Assembly (NCBI GenBank): GCA_030673955.1
Contig: DAOVBF010000001.1
Coordinates: forward strand, 1 to 15,430
Origin: Deltaproteobacteria bacterium
GTDB taxonomy: Bacteria > Myxococcota_A > UBA9160 > SZUA-336
Reading direction: 5' to 3'
Length of the DNA: 15,430 nucleotides
In this document: in pieces, positions 1 through 6,229 of the stretch
How the letters are laid out: every line of letters starts with the position of its first letter
Position numbering within the stretch: position 1 is the stretch's first letter
Program-made: the position numbers and the translations under genes
The notes under the pieces: generated by a model
What the model saw: only the letters and a program-made list of their open reading frames with translations
Told to the model about the DNA's origin: nothing
Database searches by the model: none

Positions 1-375
1 CAACATCCTGCGAGAGCACGAGGGCTGAGACCGCCCAGCGCCCGGTGCTACCCCCCAGTCTGTGAGTCCCCCGACCGCAAGCGCCGCGGAGGTCGCATCG
101 TCTCCGACGAGGAGCAGATACAGGCGAAGAAGGCGATCCGAAGGGTTCCGCAGGAGGATGGGGGCATTCTCGTCTTCCGAGGCGAGCGCTACGACCTCAA
201 CATCACGCTCTTCAGCCCGGAAAGGCGCCTGCAGAGGCCCGGTCGGGGCAGCGGCGTCTTCGTCGTCTCCAACGGTGCCGGGCGCGGCCACGAACGCCGC
301 GCAGATCGCCGAGGAGATCATACGCCGCGGCCTGCGCTGAACTCTGAGTCAGGCGCCCTCTATCAGAAGCGGTAG
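1..375 (+). pseudogene. Probable frameshifted or degraded gene remnant, unidentified
   Basis: No single clean gene fits this stretch. Frame 1 is open from the left edge to a TAG at 373-375. From about 58 to 275 it has strongly GC-rich third codon positions and a protein-like sequence (VSDEEQIQAKKAIRR, then GGILVFRGERYDLNITLFSP). After about 275-290 that frame turns into arginine-rich nonsense. Frame 2 becomes protein-like instead (NAAQIAEEIIRRGLR) and ends at TGA 338-340. The simplest reading is one short protein with a frameshift near 275-290, either a real mutation or a sequencing error. No good start codon is visible in frame 1. At the very edge, frame 2 reads NILREHEG then TGA (26-28), which could be the last codons of an upstream gene. 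I do not recognise a family. The 62-340 GTG frame taken alone is low-complexity and unlikely to be the true product. Confidence 0.35.
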
Positions 376-381
376 GAGCCC

Positions 382-414
382 CGATCGCTCGCGTACTCAG
401 TCCGCGAGCGATCG
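382..414. repeat. 12-bp perfect inverted repeat (hairpin)
   Basis: The left arm CGATCGCTCGCG (382-393) and right arm CGCGAGCGATCG (403-414) are exact reverse complements with a 9-nt loop. The hairpin starts 7 bp after the frame-1 TAG (373-375), which suits a transcript end. There is no T-run on either side, so it is not a classical intrinsic terminator. It also lies where the -35 of the TATACT box at 423-428 would fall, so an operator or dyad-symmetric regulator site is an alternative. Confidence 0.7.
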
Positions 415-422
415 CAGCAGCC

Positions 423-428
423 TATACT
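423..428 (+). promoter_or_regulatory. Candidate -10 box for the lipoprotein gene group
   Basis: TATACT matches 5 of 6 bases of the sigma70 -10 consensus and lies 53 bp upstream of the ATG at 481. No convincing -35 is present at 16-18 bp. That position falls in the loop and right arm of the inverted repeat at 382-414. The promoter may therefore need an activator or be controlled through the hairpin/operator. This is a pattern match only. Confidence 0.35.
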
Positions 429-480
429 GCACCCCAGTAAGTACGGGACGTTGCTTCTCCGGATTGAGGGGGGAAATACC

Positions 481-1218
481 ATGGCATGGCTATCAGCAAG
501 ACGGCTCAAGACGATTAACCGCGTGCTGCCTGCGCTCATGCTGATTGGAATCATGACGACTGCATGCATGGCCACGCGCACGACTCTGTGGTCCTGGAAA
601 ATGCCGGGGATCGGTGAGGAGGGGACGGTTCAGAACGTCACCAAACGCAGCACCTACCTCGACGCGACGCTGAAGGTCGAGGAACACGAGTACCGATTTC
701 TCTTTCCGGGCGGGTATCGATGCACTCAGGTGATCAAGCCGGGAGCGACGATCGAGTACACATCTTTCGGCCACATCCCAGCCGTGCGTGGCAGCGAGGG
801 AGACTGCGACCCGATCGGCCTCCTCTCGCTGAAAGAGTGGGTCAACCAACATCGGGCCCAGATGACACCCGCGCGGACCAAGGCGGAGGTGAGCTTCAAA
901 GTGTTTTACCGAGACGACGACGTGGCCTTCGCGCGCGGGGAATTCGAGTTTGCGAGGCCCGTCGCCTTCAGAGAAAAGCGGGGTGCGGGACTCGCAAGGC
1001 CTCTCTCGATTCGCAAACGCATCGGTGTGATCGCAGTCATTCCCAACACGCCTGAATGCCAGAAGCCCCTTGCCGACGGCAAAGCGACGGCGGAGTTCCA
1101 GCCGGACGCGGAAGCGCCGTACCGACTCCTCTCCGGAGCGGACGTCTGCCCCATCCTCGGCCTTGCCCGCACCTTCGACCCCCCGACGCGGTCGGGTGGA
1201 GGAACAAAATTCGACTGA
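481..1218 (+). CDS. Predicted lipoprotein of unknown function (245 aa)
   Basis: I chose the ATG at 481 because a purine-rich GAGGGGGG lies a few bases upstream; the frame is open further up (TTG at 451) but without a ribosome binding site. The N-terminus has basic residues (SARRLK), a hydrophobic stretch (VLPALMLIGIM) and a lipobox-like TTAC, with Cys29 as the likely lipidated residue. The Thr at -3 is less usual than Leu. Residue +2 is Met rather than Asp, which would suit sorting to the outer membrane. The mature part has four more cysteines (81, 109, 193, 223) that could form two disulfides, and no further membrane segment. I do not recognise the domain. The gene ends 30 bp before the enoyl-CoA hydratase-family gene, suggesting co-transcription, although no functional link is obvious. 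Confidence 0.75.
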   Translation: MAWLSARRLKTINRVLPALMLIGIMTTACMATRTTLWSWKMPGIGEEGTVQNVTKRSTYLDATLKVEEHEYRFLFPGGYRCTQVIKPGATIEYTSFGHIPAVRGSEGDCDPIGLLSLKEWVNQHRAQMTPARTKAEVSFKVFYRDDDVAFARGEFEFARPVAFREKRGAGLARPLSIRKRIGVIAVIPNTPECQKPLADGKATAEFQPDAEAPYRLLSGADVCPILGLARTFDPPTRSGGGTKFD

Positions 1219-1248
1219 TCGCGGTGACGAGCCGCGTCAGGAGAGGCT

Positions 1249-2070
1249 TTGTATCAGCAGATTCTCTATGAAGTGGAGGACCCGGTCGCGACCATCACGT
1301 TGAACCGTCCGGAACGGCTCAACGCCTGGACCGACCGGATGGAGCGCGAGGTGCGCCACGCGCTGGCCCAGGCCGAGGAAGACCCGAAGGTGGTGGCAAT
1401 CATCCTGACCGGGGCGGGCCGCGGCTTCTGCTCCGGCGCCGACCTGAAACTCCTGCAGGGGATCGGCAGCGGGACGCAAGCAACCGACGAGGGGGAGGGA
1501 CTGGAGGCCGACCCCGGGGATCCGGAGATGGGCGCCTCTTTCCGACAGACCTACTCGTACTTGACGTCCATACGCAAGCCGATCATTGCAGCGATCAACG
1601 GGCCGTGCGTCGGGATGGCCGTGTCGATCGTGCTCTACTGCGATCTGCGCTTTGCATCCAACCGTGCGAGCTTCTTCGTCGCGTTTCCACAGCGCGGTCT
1701 GATCGCGGAGTGGGGGCTCGGCTGGACCCTTCCCCGACTGATCGGGACGGGCCACGCGCTGGACCTGCTCCTCTCGGGGCGTACGATCGATGCCGCCGAG
1801 GCGGAGCGGATGGGTCTCGTGAACCGCGTGATTCCGCATGACGAGCTCGTGAAGCACGTGCGCGAGTACGCCAGCGAGCTCGCTGCAAGCTGCTCGCCAG
1901 CCTCCATGAAGATCATCAAGCGCCAGGTCTACCAGGCGTGGCTGGAGCCCCTCTCGGAGGCGTTCGAGAAGTCTCTTCAGCTCATGCTCGAGAGCTTCGG
2001 GCGAGCCGATTTTCCCGAGGGCGTGCAAGCCTTCGTGAAAAAGCGCCCTCCCAAGTTTCCACGACTGTAA
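1249..2070 (+). CDS. Enoyl-CoA hydratase/isomerase (crotonase) family protein
   Basis: This is a 273-aa crotonase-fold enzyme acting on acyl-CoA thioesters in the cytoplasm, probably in fatty-acid or related acid degradation. The start is TTG at 1249 with AGGAG 5 nt upstream (1239-1243). Family signatures are ITLNRPERLNAW near the N-terminus, the first oxyanion-hole loop GFCSGADL (59-66) and the second, GPCVGMA (118-124, Gly122 equivalent to Gly141 of rat crotonase). Aligning through the CD pair (131-132), the classical catalytic Glu144 is Ser125 here. The Glu164 region reads FPQRGLIAEWG, leaving Glu154 as the likely acid. That pattern is common in one-acid crotonases, so dehydration of a simple enoyl-CoA is not assured; isomerase or hydrolase activity is possible. 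Family assignment is firm, substrate unknown. It lies in a tight group with the upstream lipoprotein and the downstream tandem thioredoxin-fold gene. Confidence 0.93.
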   Translation: MYQQILYEVEDPVATITLNRPERLNAWTDRMEREVRHALAQAEEDPKVVAIILTGAGRGFCSGADLKLLQGIGSGTQATDEGEGLEADPGDPEMGASFRQTYSYLTSIRKPIIAAINGPCVGMAVSIVLYCDLRFASNRASFFVAFPQRGLIAEWGLGWTLPRLIGTGHALDLLLSGRTIDAAEAERMGLVNRVIPHDELVKHVREYASELAASCSPASMKIIKRQVYQAWLEPLSEAFEKSLQLMLESFGRADFPEGVQAFVKKRPPKFPRL

Positions 2071-2111
2071 AGATGCCAGCCGGGTGCGAGGCACCCTCGG
2101 AGGAGAACATC

Positions 2112-2828
2112 ATGAACCGAGTGCTCGATGTCGCAACTTCCTTTAGCGCAACCCTGGCGCGCCTGGGCTCGGCGGTCAGTGTGGGGAACCCGGGCAAGCG
2201 TCCGGAGAAGCCGCTCGAGCTCTATGAGTTCGAAAACTGCCCCTACTGCCGCAAGGTGCGGGAGGCGCTCTCGATGCTGGATCTGGAGGCCATGATCTAT
2301 CCCTGCCCAAAACGGGGTCCGCGCGTCCGGGAGCAAGTGAAGAAGCGCGGTGGTAAGACCCTGTTCCCCTACCTCGTCGACCCCAATACGGGCAAGGAGA
2401 TGTACGAGTCCGACGATATCGTGCGCTACCTCTTCGAGACCTACGGCGACGGCAACGTCCCCCTCCTGCTCTCGCTGAGGCTGCTCACGGACCTGACGGC
2501 GGGCCTGGCGTCGGCTTTTCGACCGCTGCAGGGCACCTTCTACGAGCCCTCCACGCCGCCGAAAAAGCCCCTCGAGCTCTACAGCTTCGAGGCGTCGCCC
2601 TTCTGCCGCATCGCACGCGAGGTGCTCTGTAGTCTCGAGATTCCGTACCTGCTGCACAACGTGGCCAAAGGAAGCCCGAGCCGCGAAGCCTTCGTCGAGC
2701 GCTCGGGTAAGATGATGGTTCCTTACCTCGTCGATCCGAATACAGGGACCGAGATCTTCGAGTCGGCCGACATCGTCGCATATCTGCGACAGACGTACGG
2801 AGGGGGCAAGGAGAAGGGGAGCGCGTAG
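2112..2828 (+). CDS. Tandem glutaredoxin / GST N-terminal-domain protein
   Basis: This 238-aa protein has two thioredoxin-fold (glutaredoxin/GST-N-like) domains in tandem. The ATG at 2112 has GGAGGAG (2099-2105) 6 nt upstream; the frame extends further up but would overlap the preceding gene. Domain 1 (about 34-112) carries a CPYC redox motif (43-46), the cis-proline segment FPYLVDPNTG (85-94) and the glutathione-binding-type ESDDI (99-103). Domain 2 (about 151-230) repeats the layout with SPFC (162-165), VPYLVDPNTG and ESADI, so it keeps only one active-site cysteine. A hydrophobic linker (VPLLLSLRLLTDLTAGLASAF, about 116-136) joins them. Proteins of this double GST-N type occur in cyanobacteria, plastids and proteobacteria. 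The likely role is a glutathione-dependent thiol reductase or transferase, substrate unknown. The separately retained CPYC and SPFC suggest one redox-active and one binding domain. Confidence 0.88.
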   Translation: MNRVLDVATSFSATLARLGSAVSVGNPGKRPEKPLELYEFENCPYCRKVREALSMLDLEAMIYPCPKRGPRVREQVKKRGGKTLFPYLVDPNTGKEMYESDDIVRYLFETYGDGNVPLLLSLRLLTDLTAGLASAFRPLQGTFYEPSTPPKKPLELYSFEASPFCRIAREVLCSLEIPYLLHNVAKGSPSREAFVERSGKMMVPYLVDPNTGTEIFESADIVAYLRQTYGGGKEKGSA

Positions 2829-2878
2829 AGCTCAGCGGAGCAGCCGGACCTCGTGCGAGCCCGCTATCCCGCCGCGTC

Positions 2879-3712
2879 TTACCGTTCGAGCAGCCAGCTT
2901 CGGTAGTAGAAGAGGTTCCGAAACCCCAGCTTCTCGTACACACGGCGAGCGGCCAGGTTCGCCTCGTCGCAGAACAGGCTGACGGCGGGCCGGCGCTCGA
3001 GCAGCTGGCGGACAACCCCGGCGAGCCCGCGGGTTGCGTAGCCGCAGTTCCGCAAATCCGGCGGGGTCATGACGCCGCCGAGCTGTACGGTGTGGTCATT
3101 CTCGGCCCCGACATGGACCTGGAACGCGATCCGCCCTCGCTCCCACAGAACCCACCAGCGCTGCTCCCGGAGGTCTTGCACGTGACGATTGCGGAAGCCC
3201 TCGGGGTCTGCCGAAAAGGGATCGTCCTTCAAATCCTCGCGGTGCTGCAACGCGCTATTCTCGACAATCTCGTCGAGATCGGCCTCGGTCGCCGGCTGGA
3301 GGGGCTCGAAGGAGGCCCGCGAAGCCTTCGGGAGATCCCGGGCCGTGATGACGTACATCGGCTCGCGACGCTCCCACTTGGGCTTGGCTCCGAACACCGA
3401 GTAGGCCTGCCAGAACGGGGTGGTGATCTCTTCCGGACCCACGATGTGCCGCGGCTGGACCGGAAAAAGGTGGGCGGCCTCAGCAAGCGGAGCAAAGGCC
3501 TCGGAGTTGCGGACCTCGAGCGCCGTCCCCCCGAGCGGCCCGATCAGAAGCACCGCCTCCAGGCGGCTCTTGTTCTTGTAGCCCATGAAGCCGCGCATCC
3601 GACCGAGTGCGCCCGCCCGGATCAAGTACTCCATGAACACGTTATGGAGCGGCCGCGCGCCCAGCAGCAAGAGGGTCTCGGCCGTATCGGAAGCTGCCAG
3701 CCCACAAACCAT
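2879..3712 (-). CDS. GNAT-family N-acetyltransferase with DUF4081-like N-terminus
   Basis: This 277-aa protein has a C-terminal GCN5-related acetyltransferase domain (about 135-277). It shows the acetyl-CoA pyrophosphate-binding segment RNCGYATRGL (221-230, R-x-x-G-x-A type) and the family's C-terminal signature FCDEANLAARRVYEKLGFR (247-265). The N-terminal half (about 1-120) resembles the DUF4081 region found in front of some GNATs, ending in PMYVITARDLP. Acetyl transfer to an amine is the expected chemistry; the acceptor is unknown. The start is ATG at 3712, without a strong ribosome binding site. It lies 40 bp after the MaoC-type gene on the same strand and is probably the last gene of a folC-maoC-GNAT unit. 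It converges on the tandem glutaredoxin-fold gene with 50 bp between the stops, where I see no clear intrinsic terminator. Confidence 0.85.
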   Translation of the reverse strand: MVCGLAASDTAETLLLLGARPLHNVFMEYLIRAGALGRMRGFMGYKNKSRLEAVLLIGPLGGTALEVRNSEAFAPLAEAAHLFPVQPRHIVGPEEITTPFWQAYSVFGAKPKWERREPMYVITARDLPKASRASFEPLQPATEADLDEIVENSALQHREDLKDDPFSADPEGFRNRHVQDLREQRWWVLWERGRIAFQVHVGAENDHTVQLGGVMTPPDLRNCGYATRGLAGVVRQLLERRPAVSLFCDEANLAARRVYEKLGFRNLFYYRSWLLER

Positions 3713-3752
3713 CGGCCCCAGGTTAGCGGACGGGAGCGCCGCGCGCGGGGGT

Positions 3753-4811
3753 CTAGGTGTAGAAGCTGCGGCGCTTTACGGAGAGTTCACGCTCCAGGTA
3801 GAAGATCTCGACCTGTTTCTCCTCACCGCCCTTCCTGTCGAACTTGTGGCCACGCAGCGTTACCTCGAGGATGCCGAGGTCCTCGCGGCCGGGGAAATCG
3901 CGCTTCCCACGGATCTCCGTGCTGGCAAAAACGGTGTCCCCCGAGAAGATGGGTGCCGTGTGGCGGCCGGTTGAGTAGGCAATGTCGCACAGGCTGTTGT
4001 CTGCGATATCGGGACAGGAAAGCCCCAGGCAAAGCGCGAAGGGGATTCCGCCGTACACGACCAGCCGGCCTCCGAGATAACGTGCGGGGTCGCGGTCAAT
4101 CATGGTCTGGTTGCAATGTACCTGGGCCGTGTTGTCGAGCATTCCCGTCAAGAAAATATGCTCGTCGGTCACGACACGCCCGCGTGAGTGCTCGACCGTG
4201 TCACCCGGGTGGAAATCCTCGAAGTAGGTATCGTCGTTCGTGAGGTGGGCGAGCGCGGCATAGTCCGCGTTCTTGTCGTAGGACGGCAACACGGGGCTCA
4301 CCTCGATGGACTTCGGCGCGATCTGGCCTGCGTCCAGGTCGGCGTCGGGGTCTTGCTTGAAGACCTGGACCTTGCGCTGATAGGCAATGACAATCTCACC
4401 GGTTTGCTTCCTGCCCACGCTTTGCACGTGCACCACCCCGAGCTCCGGTCGGCTCGAAGAGGGACGCACGCCGAGGATGGTCGTCTCGGTCTCGATGGTG
4501 TCGCCCATGTAGACCGGATCACCGAAACGCATGTCGATGTACTCGAGGTTGGCCCGGGCGTTCTCCGAGATGTCCTCCACCGTTTGGCTGAAAGCTACCG
4601 CCATCACCAGCCCGGGGGGTACAACCAACCCGCTGTAGCCGTAGACCCGGGCGTAGCGCAGGTTCTTGTGGAGCGGATTCGTGGTGAGCGAGAAATCCGT
4701 GAAGTGCGCACATAGACCTTCGGTGACGGTCCTTCCGCCCTTGTGCCGGAGCGTCTGGCCCAGCCTGAAGTCCTCGAGGAAGTTCCCCGTCTTCTTCCGA
4801 ATCAGCGCCAA
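3753..4811 (-). CDS. Double-hotdog MaoC-family acyl-CoA dehydratase (mesaconyl-CoA hydratase-like)
   Basis: This is a 352-aa protein of two MaoC-like hotdog domains, the architecture of mesaconyl-CoA (2-methylfumaryl-CoA) hydratases and relatives. Domain 1 begins GNFLEDFRLGQ (9-19) and has the hydratase-type loop TTNPLHKN with His48. Domain 2 begins TYFEDFHPGD and has LDNTAQVHCN at the matching place. In single-domain R-hydratases an Asp lies five residues before that His; here it is Thr in domain 1 and Asn in domain 2, so mechanism and substrate should not be assumed. I chose TTG at 4811 because GGGAGA lies 6 nt upstream and the GNFLEDF core follows at once. The upstream ATG at 4889 would place its first 20-odd codons inside the intergenic repeat 4825-4904. 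It lies after folC and before the GNAT gene on the same strand. Likely role: hydration/dehydration of a branched or dicarboxylic enoyl-CoA. Confidence 0.85.
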   Translation of the reverse strand: MALIRKKTGNFLEDFRLGQTLRHKGGRTVTEGLCAHFTDFSLTTNPLHKNLRYARVYGYSGLVVPPGLVMAVAFSQTVEDISENARANLEYIDMRFGDPVYMGDTIETETTILGVRPSSSRPELGVVHVQSVGRKQTGEIVIAYQRKVQVFKQDPDADLDAGQIAPKSIEVSPVLPSYDKNADYAALAHLTNDDTYFEDFHPGDTVEHSRGRVVTDEHIFLTGMLDNTAQVHCNQTMIDRDPARYLGGRLVVYGGIPFALCLGLSCPDIADNSLCDIAYSTGRHTAPIFSGDTVFASTEIRGKRDFPGREDLGILEVTLRGHKFDRKGGEEKQVEIFYLERELSVKRRSFYT

Positions 4812-4824
4812 GAGGATTCTCCCT

Positions 4825-4904
4825 GGCGGGTCCCGGCGCAAGGCGGCTTGCGCCACCCGCCCTCCGCTCGGCTTCGCCTCGCTGCGCACCCCTTCGTGGC
4901 TTGC
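4825..4904 (-). repeat. Intergenic ~80-bp repeat element, copy A (hairpin-bearing)
   Basis: Read on the - strand, this segment matches 7378-7458 (+ strand) at about 73 of 81 aligned positions, with seven substitutions and one 1-bp gap. It fills most of the 120-bp gap between folC (ends 4932) and the MaoC-type gene (starts 4811). It contains a hairpin at 4835-4854: arms GGCGCAAG and CTTGCGCC, 8 bp, with a 4-nt loop. Outer CGGGT/ACCCG segments could lengthen the stem. It looks like a REP- or MITE-type non-coding element; no transposase is nearby. Confidence 0.85.
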
Positions 4905-4931
4905 ACCCCGATGCGGGCGGCCGAGTCTACC

Positions 4932-6209
4932 TTAAGTCAGCGACGCGCGAACGGCCCCTGCCAGGTAGACGGAGCCCGTCAGAACCAGCAGCTCGCCGGG
5001 CGCCAGCCAGCGGCGCGCCTGCTTCAGGGCCTCGCCGGGCTGGCTGCAGGTCTCCACCTGCTCGATGCCGGCAGCCCAAGCCAGCGGAGCGAGCGCTTCC
5101 GGATCCTCCGAACGCAGCGGCTCAGCGCAGGTAATCAGGGCCGCGCGCGTAGGCGGCGCGAGCTCGTGTAGAACACCGGCGGCGTCCTTATCGCGTGAGA
5201 TGGAAACCACCAATACCCACGCGCGCTCGGGCCAGATCGCGAGCAGCGTCTCGCGCAGGGCGCGGGCCGAGTCAGGGCTATGCGAGCAGTCCAGGATGAC
5301 GTCACCGAAGCGCTCGATTCGAGCGGGCAGCCGAAGCGACCCGAGTTGCTTGAGCTCGTCGGAGCCCAGCGATCGGCCCAGGAAGTATTCCACCGCACGG
5401 GCCGCGAGGGCCAGGTTGGTCGCCTGGTGAGCACCGAATACCGAGGCTGAAACCTCCTGCCCGTTGCCGAGGCGCATCTGCAGTCCCTGCTCGCTCAACT
5501 CGACTTTCCCAGCGCAGACCTCCTCCACCGGCGTGTTCTCCGCGATCGCGCGAGCCATGACCGCAGCCAGGGCCTCGGGGGGAAGCGGACCGTGCACGAG
5601 CGGCACGCCCGGTCGCAGGATTCCAGCCTTCTCGAGCGCGATCTGCTCCAGCGTCGAGCCGAGCTTGTCGGTATGCTCGAGCTGCACGCTGGTCAAAACG
5701 GACACACGGGGCTGGATCACGTTCGTGGAGTCGAGTCGCCCCCCGAGTCCGACCTCGACCACGCCCGCATCCACACCGGCATCGCGGAAAACCAGCAGCG
5801 CCAGTGCGGTGGAAACATCGAAGAAGCTGGGACGGAGGTCCGGGTCCCGGCGAAGGCGCTCTGCCACCGGCTGGAGGGCGCGGAGCACCGCGACGAGACG
5901 GTCCTCCGCGACGGGCGCGCCGTCGACGCGGAAGCGCTCGCGCCAGCTCTCGAGGTGCGGAGAGGTGTAGGTCCCGACGCGCTGACCGGCCGCAAGCAGC
6001 AGGCTCTCCGCCGCAAGGGCCACCGAGCCCTTGCCCTTCGAGCCAGCGATGTGCACGCAGGCTAGACCCTCCTGGGGGCGACCGAGCGCATCGAGCAGCG
6101 CACGAATCCGCGCAAGCCCCAGTCGCTCGTAATCGAAATCACGGGTGCGCTCGAGGTTCAGAAACCCCTCGAGGTAACACTCCGCGTCGGCAAGGGTCTG
6201 AATCTCCAT
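4932..6209 (-). CDS. folC: Bifunctional folylpolyglutamate synthase / dihydrofolate synthase
   Basis: This 425-aa Mur-ligase-family enzyme attaches glutamate to dihydropteroate and/or tetrahydrofolate in the cytoplasm using ATP. The ATP-binding P-loop GSKGKGS lies at 56-62 after VHIAG, followed by the folate-site TSPHL (82-86). Also present are the FDVSTALALL and EVGLGGRLDSTNV segments and the HTDKLGSTLEQIALEKAGI block with its conserved Glu-Lys. In the C-terminal ligase domain the usual D-x-x-H-N-P reads DCSHSP, with Ser for Asn. Length is normal for FolC. I chose ATG 6209 (MEIQTLADAE) because GAAGG lies 8 nt upstream; the frame extends to 6293, but that part would overlap the divergent kinase gene. 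Its 5' end is only 20 bp from the kinase start. Downstream come repeat copy A and the MaoC-type gene. Confidence 0.93.
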   Translation of the reverse strand: MEIQTLADAECYLEGFLNLERTRDFDYERLGLARIRALLDALGRPQEGLACVHIAGSKGKGSVALAAESLLLAAGQRVGTYTSPHLESWRERFRVDGAPVAEDRLVAVLRALQPVAERLRRDPDLRPSFFDVSTALALLVFRDAGVDAGVVEVGLGGRLDSTNVIQPRVSVLTSVQLEHTDKLGSTLEQIALEKAGILRPGVPLVHGPLPPEALAAVMARAIAENTPVEEVCAGKVELSEQGLQMRLGNGQEVSASVFGAHQATNLALAARAVEYFLGRSLGSDELKQLGSLRLPARIERFGDVILDCSHSPDSARALRETLLAIWPERAWVLVVSISRDKDAAGVLHELAPPTRAALITCAEPLRSEDPEALAPLAWAAGIEQVETCSQPGEALKQARRWLAPGELLVLTGSVYLAGAVRASLT

Positions 6210-6229
6210 TGTGCTAGCCTTCGCTGACC

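Noticed and set aside
1237..2094. 285-codon - strand frame opposite the crotonase-family gene
   Set aside because: The + strand carries both oxyanion-hole motifs and a ribosome binding site; the antisense frame has no support.
3092..4243. 383-codon + strand frame spanning GNAT and MaoC-type genes
   Set aside because: Crosses two real genes and their gap on the opposite strand; arginine-rich, no motifs.
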